A DNA stretch of 9,009 nucleotides from Treponema sp. (GCA_031283905.1 JAITAW010000164.1:1-9009); one strand, 5' to 3'. Numbered from the stretch's first letter, positions 1-8,352 are shown. A program made the numbers and translations. The notes: generated by a model from the sequence alone, not told the origin.

Positions 1-792
1 TGGTGAAAACGAAACCGCCAATGCAACTTTTTCAGTAAGAAGCTTGTAGAGCTCGGATTTGAGAAACAAATAGGGGAAACCGATAAAAAGCACATTAAAC
101 GGATAATGCAGGGTGTCCAAGGCATAACCTTGGGGAAAACGGAAACGGCAACAGCTCTCAGCAAGATGCTTGTAGAGGCCGGATATCCTAAGGAAATAGT
201 AGATGAAACCGATAAAGAGCACATTAAGTGGGTGACGGAGTTTTTCCCCAAAATTGATCAATTAAATATTCAGTCCACAGGGGATATTCATACAACGGCG
301 CAAAATCACCAGCGGTTAAAGGCAAAACGGATTGAGATCTTATCGGATGTGGATGAGAGTAATTTTTCAGAAGATCTGGAAGGTGAAAACAGGCCCTTTG
401 GAGACAGAGACGGAGACGATTCCTATCTTTACGCGGGGGACGCCCATATCAGGGCTAAAAACCGGATTGTTATTAAGGCATGGGAATCAATAGAACTGCA
501 AGCAGGGCGGTCTTCTATTATTATCAATGATGAAGGGATTACGATTGCCTCAAGGAAAACCCAGTCAAATATTATAACTCCTGGGACACCGTACTGGCAT
601 TAAAGGCCAGTAATGGACTAACCATGTTTGGACAGCACGTTACCATCCGGGGGTATTGATTATACGCTGTCGGAAGGTTACGGGGGTTCTCTAAGCAGCA
701 GACTTGGTGTTATGCGGTTGGCAGGTTTTGATATACGGGCGGAAACGCTTAATACGTTTAATTACCTTGTGATAACGCCGTCGTCTGAATAA
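1..792 (+). pseudogene. vgrG: VgrG-like T6SS spike protein, C-terminal remnant, frameshifted and cut by the left window edge
   Basis: VgrG trimers form the membrane-puncturing tip of the T6SS needle. The longest open piece is 106-603. It has a VgrG/Gp5-type C-terminal beta-repeat segment: HIRAKNRIVIKAWESIELQ followed by AGRSSIIINDEGITIASRK, roughly residues 114-151 counting from 106. This resembles the 'SITL..G.SSI.I...GI.I' pattern of the family. The piece ends out of frame at about residue 155. In another frame the protein continues as NSWDTVLALKASNGLTMFGQ and HVTIRG, then after a further shift in the G5 run at 649-653 as IDYTLSEGYGGSLSSRLG and on to TAA at 790-792. The apparent losses are near 11 (G), in the T run at 28-32 and near 568-575. 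The 649-653 event looks like a one-base gain. The ATG at 106 lies inside the protein and is not a credible start. The gene converges on tssM. The VgrG assignment is good. The exact C-terminus and the reality of the lesions are less certain. Confidence 0.72.
3..234 (+). repeat. Degenerate tandem repeat of about 129 nt (about 43 aa) inside the VgrG remnant
   Basis: Two copies are visible, at about 3-104 and 133-234. Shared elements are GAAAAC at 5 and 135, CTTGTAGAG at 43 and 169, GAAACCGATAAA at 76 and 205, and CACATTAA at 91 and 220. Unit 2 reads GKTETATALSKMLVEAGYPK then EIVDETDKEHIKWV. Unit 1 gives SKKLVELGFEKQIGETDKKH in the same frame, but its first third is out of frame. The short linker between units encodes MQGVQGITL. 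The units look helical and charged, unlike the beta structure downstream. More copies may lie left of the window. I do not recognise the motif. Confidence 0.8.
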
Positions 793-938
793 CTCTGGGC
801 AAACGTTGTCTTCTGGTTCATGTAGGCATTAACCCGGACCACCGCCCTGTTCTCTACTTTCGCTTCAACGTAGCGGAAACGGTTTACCGCCAGAAGCCGC
901 CCGTTTGCGGGGAGACTGTTCTGCACCGCGATTGCCGG

Positions 939-3410
939 CTAGGAAATAGTCCAGGTAAGCGGCTTTTGGCTGTCCGATGCCGCCTGTGCAAACTGATAGA
1001 TTTTTTTGGACCATGGAAGGGGAAGGGCGGATCCCTTAAACAGCACTGGGTGTAACGCCTGCTTTACCGGTTCCGTTTCCGGTTCGCTTATCCCTGAGCC
1101 CATGGAATTCAGAAGGGATGCAATGTCTCTGACATTGTTCAGGGACAGAGGATTCTCCACCGGGGCATCGGTACAGAGGGGGTACTGCTTGAGGAGTTCT
1201 ATCTGCGACAACAGCGTTGTTTCCGTTACCCGTTTAAACTCGTCGGACAGGATCTTTACGCCGTTAAACGAGAAATCATTCCACCAGCCGATTGCAAGAG
1301 CGGGATCTTCTGTGTGGACGGAAAGGTACGTTTCTCTCAGTTCTTCTTCCGCTGCCACCTGTAAAATTCTGAAGGCGCCTATGGGATCCTCGGGCAGTTT
1401 CATCCACGCGGCGATCATGCGTTCTGCATCGGTACTGAGGAATTCGGAAAGTACGTTGGCCTTGTCGTTCAGGACGGAAACAAACCCGTTTTTTTCGGTG
1501 ATAAGGGCCGCGCTCAGGATGGAATCATCGGCAATGTTCAGGGCTTCAATGCTTTTAAGATAGATCGTCTGCAATGCGGCGTTTATCTGAAAAGCCTTTA
1601 CCGCCTGTATCCTGTTCCGGTAGGCGGTCCAGTCATACTCCGGCCGGTAAACTGAATCCGCATACCGGCCCCAGTACCGGATATAACTTCCAAGGTATTT
1701 CAGGAATGCCTCGGGTTTATAGATGGCCGGGGGAACATTCCTCAGGAACAACGGTACGCCTTCCCCGCCGTCTGGCGCGGAAAAAAGCGAGGCGAATGAC
1801 ACAACATACTCGACAAGTTTTCCGGCAACCGGCGGGTCGTATATGCGGTTATAGCGGTAAATTCCCAGGATATTTTCCAGCGCGTTATCGGAGAAGGCAA
1901 CGGCGCTTTCCAGTCCCGCCTGGGATTCGACGATGCCGGCGATATTCGATTCAAAACTGTAGAGGAAGTCAAGGGTTGTGGTAAAAATCGTATACCGGTT
2001 AAAATAACTCTGGGCCAAAAGCATATTCCGCGAGTTCTTGGCGAACGTTCCGATTTTTTTGTTTTCAAGATAATCGCCGGCGTACGCGTCGAAATCGTCA
2101 AGAGCGGTTTTGATGCTGCCCTGTCCTTCCTGCCAGTTTGTCTCAAACCCGGCGCTTGCAAGGTTCTTTTCGGTGGGCAGGGCAATGTCGGAGGAAAGCT
2201 CCAGGATTTTTTCGACAACGGAGAAAAGCGAAGGGGCGTCGGGGGTTTCGTCCGCCTTATCCACCAGAAGCTCATTGTCCTGGAGCTTTGCCGTCCGGGA
2301 ACGCAGATCCTGCACCTCGGCGGCAAGTTTGTTGCCGAATTCGCCCTGCAGCGCGATGATCTGTCCCATCCGTTCCTGTCCAGAATTGCCGATTTTTTGT
2401 CGTACAAAGGCCATGTCGGCTTCAAAGAGGGCGGTATATTCCTTTATCGCAAGGCCGATAACCATGTCGTTAAAGAGGTAATCGTTGATAAGGTTGTCCC
2501 GGTAGGCGTCCGGCGCCGACCGGCTTGTGATAAGCGCCCCACCCGCGCCGCCGCCGATATTGATAACCGGCAAAGGATTTTCAAAGGCCAGGGGAATATG
2601 GGCGGCACGGAGATGTTCCCTGATTTCGGCAAAAATGGCCCTTCCTTCGGACGCGATGTTTTTCTGCCGGTTTGTCAGGGCCTTCCATTCGTATACAAGC
2701 TCGCGGACCTGGCCCAGGGTTACCACCGTATTGACGCGCCGGAGCGAGCGGGTAATGTCGTCATAATTCACGAGTATCTCTTCCGAAATGGAGGCTAGGC
2801 GTTTTATTTTTCCGTGGATGGAATCAGGGTAGACCGCATAACGGCCCCACGCCGAAATAATGGTGTTAAGGGCCGCGTCTTTTGCCCGCGCGAAATCATC
2901 GGAATAAATATAACCGGCGTCGATGCTGTAGGAATAATCCTGTTCATATTGGCTTTTGTATTGTTTCAACAGGCTCGTCGTATCGTTTGAAAGTTCCGGT
3001 ATCAGATAGCGCAGCATGGAATCAAATTTGAATTGCCCGGACCTGAAAAACCGGTTAAAATCGGTGTTTTTGACATCATCAAGTTCCAGGAAAGAGGTCA
3101 AAACAGCTTTTATGTCGGAAGTAAGAACCTGGGTATGTACATTTTCAATGATCTTGCTGCCGGTATTCCGGATTACGGGCATCCGTACCATGGTGCTGTA
3201 AAGCTGGTTGGCGATAAAGACCTTGTCTTTGTACCGGTAATTCGGCTGGAATCCGTCCGTCACTATCCGCGAAAGGCCGAACCCCGGGGGAATTGCCGCC
3301 GCCATGTCCCGAAAGGCAACCGCGTTGTAAAAAAACTGCACCCGCGAGGAAAGCGATTCTCCTGCGATGGGGTCTGTGTCAACGAAAAAACGTCCGGGTG
3401 GATCCTCCAC
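939..3410 (-). pseudogene. tssM: tssM fragment 3: periplasmic IcmF-related and C-terminal region
   Basis: This 823-codon open piece is the periplasmic body of TssM, which contacts TssJ. It starts at a GTG, but the same frame is open upstream to the TAG at 3480-3482 and reads STYYSYLDGILQKGTPFYSP, so the GTG is internal. It is rich in predicted helices. Near residues 555-565 it has NVPPAIYKPEAFLKYLGSYI, which resembles the '(V/L)P..(Y/F)T..GF' motif in the C-terminal half of IcmF proteins. At its 3' end it reads LPLPWSKKIYQFAQAASDSQ KPLTWTIS before the TAG at 939-941. The same frame then stays open for 58 codons with similar codon use (PAIAVQNSLPANGRLLAV..., ending DDGVITR), so that stop may also be a lesion. 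Known IcmF domains are inferred by order and overall resemblance, not by a search. Confidence 0.85.
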
Positions 3411-3588
3411 GATCAGAGGAGAATAAAAAGGCGTACCTTTTTGGAGAATACCGTCAAGGTAGCTGTAATACGTTGATGTCTACAGCAGATTGGTGTAAAG
3501 GGTATCCGCGTTAAACAGCGCGGTAAGTCCCAATAAAGGCCCGCGCCCGCAAGAGTGGCGCACAGGACGTAGTGCGGCAGGTGGAGCA

Positions 3589-4302
3589 TCAGCGCCTTTC
3601 TTTTGGTAAAAGTCGTGTGTTCTGATTCCCTGAAAATGCGCCTGTGAAAAACATCCGGATAAAATAGTCGCGCCGCAAATCGGGCCGTCTGTTTACCGGA
3701 GCCAGGACAAGCTGCCGGCCCGGGATCGCCATAAGAGCGCTTCCGCCATCGGGATTCACCGGCACGGGCTCATAGGCTATGCTCCGATAAGAGCTGCCGG
3801 GAACGATCAGCTCGTCCGGCGGCAGGCCCGAGAGGGCGGCCATTGCGGGGCTCAGGGAGATGTACATATCCTGTGCGGAAGTAAAATAGATTCCTTTAAA
3901 ATACGTATTGCCAGTTCCGTGGTAGTTATTCTCGCCGAACAGTGTATCAAGGTATATCTTGATGTTCTCGTTAAGCGCGTTAAAGGTATCCGGAAAAGTC
4001 CATATTTTAGTGGCGGTATCCACGCGGGTTCCCGGCTGTTCATTCCTGCGGGCGTTTTCGATGAGAAGCTGTTTCGCGCCGACGGTAAGCCGCTCGTACA
4101 GGTTTGCCTGGAATTCCTCAAATTTCTGCTTGTTGTAAAATTTGGCGTTATTTTCGAACCCCAGAATCTGGTGGCGCAGATCCCCCTCAAAAAGCTTTGA
4201 ATAATCCTGAAAACCGTTTACCAAATCCAGTTTTGTTACAATTACATAACAGGACAGATTCATTTCGCAGTTACGCAGAAGATCGTGTAGTTCATTGGCC
4301 AT
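3589..4302 (-). pseudogene. tssM: tssM fragment 2: cytoplasmic GTPase-like domain
   Basis: This open stretch continues the TssM cytoplasmic domain after the first frameshift. It contains CYVIVTKLDLVNGFQDYSKL, in which TKLD (residues 23-26 from the ATG at 4302) corresponds to the G4-like TKxD of the family. The in-frame sequence actually begins upstream, near 4461 (DRWLEGSSAEW), so the ATG at 4302 is an internal methionine, not a gene start. The end is also wrong: after DYFIR the frame slips, giving an unrelated tail and a TGA at 3589-3591. The neighbouring frame restores DVFHRRIFRESEHTTFTKRK, then LMLHLPHYVLCATLAGAG, the start of the second hydrophobic segment. No ribosome binding site of note precedes 4302. 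Confidence 0.82.
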
Positions 4303-4979
4303 CAGAATTGCCTTGTGGGAACTGAGATCGCCGTCATCGGCAAGGAGCGCATCGGCGGGAATGGTGACGATAACGCCGTCAAACGGTTTTTTCCGGCGGT
4401 AGCGGCAAATCTGCCTGGTAATGTAGTTCCATTCCGCGCTTGAACCTTCAAGCCACCGGTCAAAAACACCTTCCCGCTTATGTCACATACGGCAACCTTT
4501 GTGCCGCTCCAGATGCGCACGGGCAGGCTGTTCTTGCCGTCATCGGTCGCGTCCCGTTCAACGGCGGAAGGTTCTAGTTCAAGGTCGCTCGCCTCAAGCA
4601 GCGACGACTTGCCGGATCGAGGTTCGCCGACAAGGACGAACCAGGGATTCGCGTACAGATCGCGTCTCTTCCTGATAACTTTGTTAAAGCCCTGTTTTAA
4701 GAGAGCGTTAATCTTAAGGATTTTGTCCGAAAGCTCCTGTTTAGCTTTTTGATGTCCGCCGCCGCCTTTTACGAGCTGAGCCAGATGCCGCCAGGTCAGA
4801 AGGTCTTTCATTATTTCCCGTGTTTCTTTTTCTTTTATCCGACGGCGTTTTAACCGGCGGATAAGCGGCAAAACAATTATCAAAAAAAGCACAAGAACAA
4901 CGATGAGAAGAATGATCTTGCCCATCGTGGTAGTTTTAACGTAGTTTACCATTGATGTGAACAATGCAAAGGGATTCAT
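4302..4979 (-). pseudogene. tssM: tssM fragment 1: N-terminal membrane anchor and P-loop start
   Basis: From the ATG at 4979 there is one strong hydrophobic segment at residues 20-40 (MGKIILLIVVLVLFLIIVLP), followed by the basic stretch RRLKRRR. Most TssM proteins have two N-terminal membrane helices, so this single anchor is worth noting. A Walker A motif, GEPRSGKS, lies at residues 118-125, and a Walker B/DxxG-like segment, VAVCDISG, follows. After GKVF the frame is lost: the last part, up to the stop at 4302-4304, is out-of-frame sequence unrelated to TssM. The correct continuation in the neighbouring frame reads FDRWLEGSSAEWNYI and PFDGVIVTIPADALL, as expected for the rest of the cytoplasmic domain. 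The usable product would be a membrane-anchored stub of about 170 residues. Confidence 0.85.
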
Positions 4980-5785
4980 TCGGCGGCCTCATTTTCGGAA
5001 ACAGCGGTATTTTCATCCACGCCGGAATTTGTATCGATGTCTGCTGAAAGAGAACCGTCCGCCGTGTCCACAGGGAAATCTGCCCGCGGCAGAAAACTGC
5101 TCTGCAAGAGAGGGATGGAATCCTGCACCGTTTTTGACAGGAGAGTGCGGTATCCCGCGGTTGTTTGCAGAAACGTTACCACGTTGAATATAAAGCATAT
5201 TACCATAAAGAGCGCCGAAACGATAAGGGCGAACCGTACATCGGGCCTGCGCCGGCGGGTAAATATGCCTTTTTTCTTCGGCGTTTCGGGCAGAATAGGT
5301 TCGGAAAAGATGTCGAACTCAGCCGCCGTTCTTTGGGCGCAGACCGTCATGCAGTGCTGTATGTAAGCCTGATTTTTCCGGTGAATGCCGTCAAAACCAA
5401 GCCCCAACATCACGAAAAAAAGGGCGGCCGAATTTTCGGCGTCTGGATAGTTCAGCGCGTCTTCGAGGAGATCAAAAAACTTTTCGTCCCCGGAAAGCTC
5501 ATTGTAGGAACGGGCAAGTATCTGCCAGTCGTTCCTGAAAGAAAACCTTCCCTCCCTGACCATATAGTCGATAAAGAAAACCAACGGCTTTTCTATCACG
5601 GAAAATTCTTTGGCAAGCGTCTCGTCAAGCGCCGCGGTTCGCTTTGTTTCTTCCAAAAGGGAAACAATGTTTTCCCTGAACGGCCCCAGTTCAACCTGGC
5701 TGCCCATGCAGGCAAGCTGCCAGTAATTGCAAACGGCGAGCAGCAGGGGATTGCAGAGTTTTTCAAGTTCACTGGCCTTATTCAT
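4976..5785 (-). CDS. tssL: TssL (DotU-family) T6SS inner-membrane protein
   Basis: TssL sits in the inner membrane and binds TssM, linking the membrane complex to the baseplate. The 269-residue product has the DotU cytoplasmic helical domain in the first 160 residues, including KFFDLLEDALNYPDAEN and the family-typical ALFFVMLGLGFDG (about 121-133). A basic run, KKKGIFTRRRR (170-180), precedes a single C-terminal membrane helix at about 184-207 (RFALIVSALFMVICFIFNVV), as expected for a tail-anchored TssL. About 60 residues follow, ending in an acidic tail (DENTAVSENEAAE). There is no OmpA-like peptidoglycan-binding domain, so this is the short form. The ATG lies 3 nt after the tssK stop and the TGA overlaps the tssM start by 4 nt, so translation is probably coupled. 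No lesions are seen. Confidence 0.93.
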   Translation of the reverse strand: MNKASELEKLCNPLLLAVCNYWQLACMGSQVELGPFRENIVSLLEETKRTAALDETLAKEFSVIEKPLVFFIDYMVREGRFSFRNDWQILARSYNELSGDEKFFDLLEDALNYPDAENSAALFFVMLGLGFDGIHRKNQAYIQHCMTVCAQRTAAEFDIFSEPILPETPKKKGIFTRRRRPDVRFALIVSALFMVICFIFNVVTFLQTTAGYRTLLSKTVQDSIPLLQSSFLPRADFPVDTADGSLSADIDTNSGVDENTAVSENEAAE

Positions 5786-5788
5786 CGC

Positions 5789-7159
5789 TTAACTGTTCCC
5801 CAGGGTAATATAGAGCGAAGCCTCGAGTGATGGAAACAAATTTGGGGCATAGTCAATGATCATGCCGTTTTCCTCACGTATCTTCCGCCAAATCTGCGCC
5901 GATTCTTTAAGGTCCAGATAAAACCACAACGTATCCTTCAATATGGGAAGATAGCGGGGCGGAAACCGCTCGGCGGCAAGTTTGACGCCCCTTATGCGCA
6001 TCTGTTTTGATTCGGGGTTTATGAGCTTAAAGGTATCGCCCTTTTCCAGTGCGGAAATAACGGCGCTCATCTCCGCACCGGTCTTGACCGCCAGATAAGC
6101 GTCTTCCATGCCTGCCATGTCTTCTGTTTTTATCCGGGTAAAGAGGTACTGTCCGTCTTCAATCGGGAAGAAATCGAATTTGCGGTAATCGGCGCTGCCT
6201 CCGGCGAGAATAAAGGAACGGATATCCCTTATTACCGTGACAAACTGCGGACCGTAATCATCATGATTATAGCGCTGTATCTCATTGATACTGTTGCAGG
6301 GATCGATTGCCATAAGCTCGGCAAGAAAGGAGATAAGTTCAAGATACAGCGAGAAAGGACTTACGCGGCCGTTTTCCATAAGCGCCGAAAGCCTTACCTC
6401 GTAGATGTTGAGTACCCTGAACCGCCGCGCCGAGTCATCGCCGGCCTGCCGTTCCCCGCCGCTCGGCGTCCTGGCCTGGGAAAGCGTGTCAAGCGCCTTG
6501 TCGCGGCAGCGCCTGACATCAACGAGGAGTCCGGTTATGATACCCGTAAGCGGATTATCACCCGAGATCTGCAGGAAAGGCGGAATGTACTTTTCGTTTA
6601 CCGCCAGCGCGTTTTCGGAACGGTCGTGACTCAGTACGGAAAGCTTCACCACCGGCAGCAGTTCCATGTCCTTGTTATCGTCAAGGTTTGTCGCAAGCCG
6701 CGCGTTAAAGCGGCGGGTTACGATGGTTATTTCGTTGTCTCCCGAATTTTCATCGCGGATACGTTTTCTCTGGGCAAGGTAGCGCCGTTTCTCCGAGGTA
6801 TTGTTATCCTCCAAAAGGTTTGCGTCAAATTCCGCCCACAACGGAAGTGCAATAAAGATGGTAAGTTCGTTTGGATTTTGCGCGAGCGCCGCCGTCAGGT
6901 CCAGCGGGGAAAGGGCACAGTTACCCGGCATGGAGATTTCCTGCCCACTCGCCATAACCGCGGAAAAACGCTTAACCACAAAACGGCTTCCGGAAAGCGC
7001 TTCGCGGTCAAGCTCCAAATCGATCAACCCATACGGATAGAGAAGCGACAGGGAACGGTTATGCCGGCCGTATTCGGCAGATTGCCGCTGCAAGTATTGA
7101 AAGTAGTGCGGCTGTAAAAATTGACCGTCGCTCCAGTGAAGAAGTTCATCATATTGCAT
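5789..7159 (-). CDS. tssK: TssK T6SS baseplate protein
   Basis: TssK is the trimeric baseplate subunit that docks the T6SS baseplate onto the TssL/TssM membrane complex in the cytoplasm. The 456-residue product is of normal family length. It opens with the conserved N-terminal motif HWSDGQFLQPHYFQY (residues 8-22), matching the family's 'W.eG..L.PqHFQ'. The rest is continuous and without membrane segments, as expected. The ATG at 7159 is supported by an AGAGGA ribosome binding site at 7169-7174, 9 nt upstream and overlapping the tssJ stop codon. The gene lies between tssJ and tssL, the usual J-K-L order of T6SS operons. It ends in TAA 3 nt before the tssL start. No disruption is seen, in contrast to tssM. 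Confidence 0.95.
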   Translation of the reverse strand: MQYDELLHWSDGQFLQPHYFQYLQRQSAEYGRHNRSLSLLYPYGLIDLELDREALSGSRFVVKRFSAVMASGQEISMPGNCALSPLDLTAALAQNPNELTIFIALPLWAEFDANLLEDNNTSEKRRYLAQRKRIRDENSGDNEITIVTRRFNARLATNLDDNKDMELLPVVKLSVLSHDRSENALAVNEKYIPPFLQISGDNPLTGIITGLLVDVRRCRDKALDTLSQARTPSGGERQAGDDSARRFRVLNIYEVRLSALMENGRVSPFSLYLELISFLAELMAIDPCNSINEIQRYNHDDYGPQFVTVIRDIRSFILAGGSADYRKFDFFPIEDGQYLFTRIKTEDMAGMEDAYLAVKTGAEMSAVISALEKGDTFKLINPESKQMRIRGVKLAAERFPPRYLPILKDTLWFYLDLKESAQIWRKIREENGMIIDYAPNLFPSLEASLYITLGNS

Positions 7160-7172
7160 AACTCATATTCCT

Positions 7173-7760
7173 CTACATATCTGCTTTCGGATTCATCGGT
7201 GCTTTTTTCACCTGCACTATTTTTTTTGACTCGGTCAGGATATACACGTTCGGGGCAAAAATAATCCGTTTTTTCAGCGGAATGATTATTGTCCGCGGGT
7301 CCGGGGCCGGAGGCTGCGGCATCTCGGGATCGTGGGGCAGGCCGGCAATGACCACAAGGGTGGAGGGATCTTTTTGCAGCCAGATTTTCCAGCTTTCCGC
7401 GCGCGAAGGAAGCGTCAGGGGCTTTGTCTGTTCCTCCGAGAAGAACATGGTTTGGGCGCCGATCTTCTCACGGATGCCGCTGTTCGGCGCAAAGTAGTTC
7501 TCCACCCCCGCGTTTTTGATCTCGGCAAGATCCCCGTCGGTAACGGCGGCAATATCCACTTCTATGGAAGGATAGACCGCGTAGCTTGCCGCCAGTTGTC
7601 CGGAAATTCCCACTACCACTTTTTGCTGACTGACACAGGCCGAAAAACACAGGCCAGCAATGAGCAGAGCAACACCACCCCAAATTCTTGCCCCTCTGAT
7701 TCCGTAACCGCATATCGTTTGTTTAGAAAAAACCTTTTCCCGAATAATAGAAATCTTCAC
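7173..7760 (-). CDS. tssJ: TssJ-like T6SS outer-membrane lipoprotein
   Basis: TssJ is the lipoprotein that anchors the T6SS membrane complex under the outer membrane and binds the periplasmic part of TssM. The 195-residue product has a long, basic N-terminal region, a hydrophobic core (GGVALLIAGLCFSA) and a lipobox-like FSAC with lipidation cysteine at residue 42. Phe at position -3 is outside the strict enterobacterial lipobox but is tolerated in spirochete lipoproteins. The mature part carries the spacing of a TssJ beta-sandwich, with a late basic segment PRTIIIPLKKRIIFAPNVYI. Overall similarity to TssJ is weak, so the call rests largely on lipoprotein character and position directly before tssK. 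The chosen start is GTG at 7760 with no clear ribosome binding site, and the unusually long n-region means a later start is possible. It ends in TAG. Confidence 0.82.
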   Translation of the reverse strand: MKISIIREKVFSKQTICGYGIRGARIWGGVALLIAGLCFSACVSQQKVVVGISGQLAASYAVYPSIEVDIAAVTDGDLAEIKNAGVENYFAPNSGIREKIGAQTMFFSEEQTKPLTLPSRAESWKIWLQKDPSTLVVIAGLPHDPEMPQPPAPDPRTIIIPLKKRIIFAPNVYILTESKKIVQVKKAPMNPKADM

Positions 7761-7791
7761 TATCTTTTATTACCTTGGGAACAGCGGCTTA

Positions 7792-8343
7792 TTACAGAAG
7801 GATAGATTCTTTTTTGTAGTACCGCTTGTTTTCTGAATTTACACCTTGGCTCTGACTTTCCTCCTCGTCTAAAATTTTCCTCAAGTCCCGAAGCGCGCGG
7901 GACTTGAGGACGCAGACATTGGTGTAACTCAATCCAAGACAGAGGGCTATTTCCTGGGGGTTTAAACCGTAATAATAAGCAAGAAAGATAATACAGCTTT
8001 TATCCGCGTTTAATTGGAACAGGGCATCCGCCAGAGTGTCCGCCGCGATAATACGTTCGACTTCGGTGTTTTCATGATTCCTGTCCTCTCCGGCCTGAAT
8101 TTGGAAATCCCCGTACTTTTTTACGATATGCCGGCGGGTGTAAAAATCCCGCAGGTAACGGTTGCACAGGTTCCGGCTGATAGTATATATCCAGGTTGAC
8201 ATCGAAGATTTGGTCTCATCAAACCGATCCGCATTTTTTATTACTTCCACAAATACTTGGGACGTTAAATCTTCCGACTGTTCAGGGGAATTTATTTTTT
8301 TTAGAAAATAACTATATACTTTATCTTTAAACAGGATATACAT
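7792..8343 (-). CDS. ECF-type RNA polymerase sigma factor
   Basis: This directs RNA polymerase to specific promoters and probably controls the T6SS genes downstream. The 183-residue product has sigma region 2 at about 5-66 (EDLTSQVFVEVIKNADRF at 24-41, then STWIYTISRNLCNRYLRD at 49-66) and region 4 at about 101-157, with the helix-turn-helix NPQEIALCLGLSYTNVCVLK. There is no region 1.1 or region 3, so it belongs to the ECF/group 4 class. The start is a problem. The ATG at 8343 has no good ribosome binding site, but in the same frame a well-placed AAGGA (8383-8387) precedes an ATG at 8376, giving MDQNNEN, a TAG at 8353-8355, then LSE and the ATG at 8343. The real start may therefore be 8376 with a nonsense codon, or the seven codons may be a leader. 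Thirty-one nt separate its stop from the tssJ start. No anti-sigma gene is adjacent. Confidence 0.9.
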   Translation of the reverse strand: MYILFKDKVYSYFLKKINSPEQSEDLTSQVFVEVIKNADRFDETKSSMSTWIYTISRNLCNRYLRDFYTRRHIVKKYGDFQIQAGEDRNHENTEVERIIAADTLADALFQLNADKSCIIFLAYYYGLNPQEIALCLGLSYTNVCVLKSRALRDLRKILDEEESQSQGVNSENKRYYKKESILL

Positions 8344-8352
8344 TTCACTTAG

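Larger units (their letters stand above)
762..4979 (-). pseudogene. tssM: tssM (IcmF-like T6SS inner-membrane protein), disrupted by frameshifts and in-frame TAG codons
   Basis: TssM is the large inner-membrane protein that joins TssL to TssJ across the periplasm in the T6SS membrane complex. Corrected, the locus reads as a single protein of about 1,400 codons, long for the family, in family order: N-terminal membrane anchor, cytoplasmic P-loop domain, a further membrane segment, then a large periplasmic region. Lesions in reading order are: loss of one T in the T5 run (plus-strand A5 at 4462-4466); loss of one G at 3655-3656 (restores YFIRDVFHRRIFRE); loss of one G in the run 3540-3542 (restores LAGAGPLLGLTALF); an in-frame TAG at 3480-3482 (between YTNLL and TSTYYSYLDG); and a TAG at 939-941, after which 58 further codons stay open to TAA at 762-764. 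The ATG at 4979 overlaps the tssL stop by 4 nt (ATGA). Identity is very likely. Whether the lesions are biological or sequencing error cannot be told from the sequence. Confidence 0.9.

Noticed and set aside
1006..1563. Plus-strand open frame of 185 codons opposite tssM
   Set aside because: It lies entirely antisense to the well-supported tssM frame, has no recognisable domain and an atypical composition. The same applies to the opposite-strand frames at 1574-1984, 2110-2481, 2397-2798 and 3033-3476.
1742..2425. Second minus-strand frame of 227 codons inside tssM
   Set aside because: It is an alternate-frame shadow of the tssM periplasmic region, rich in Pro, Arg and Ser with no domain.
4460..4470. 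Programmed -1 frameshifting at the T5 run of tssM
   Set aside because: The run does not form a canonical slippery heptamer in phase, and two more shifts plus a TAG follow downstream, so programmed recoding would have to act several times in one mRNA.
5165..5830. Plus-strand frame of 221 codons opposite tssL
   Set aside because: It is antisense to an intact, clearly coding tssL; its sequence is low in recognisable features and has no ribosome binding site.
6263..7117. Plus-strand frame of 284 codons opposite tssK
   Set aside because: It is antisense to tssK across nearly its whole length, with a very basic, mirror-like composition typical of a shadow frame.
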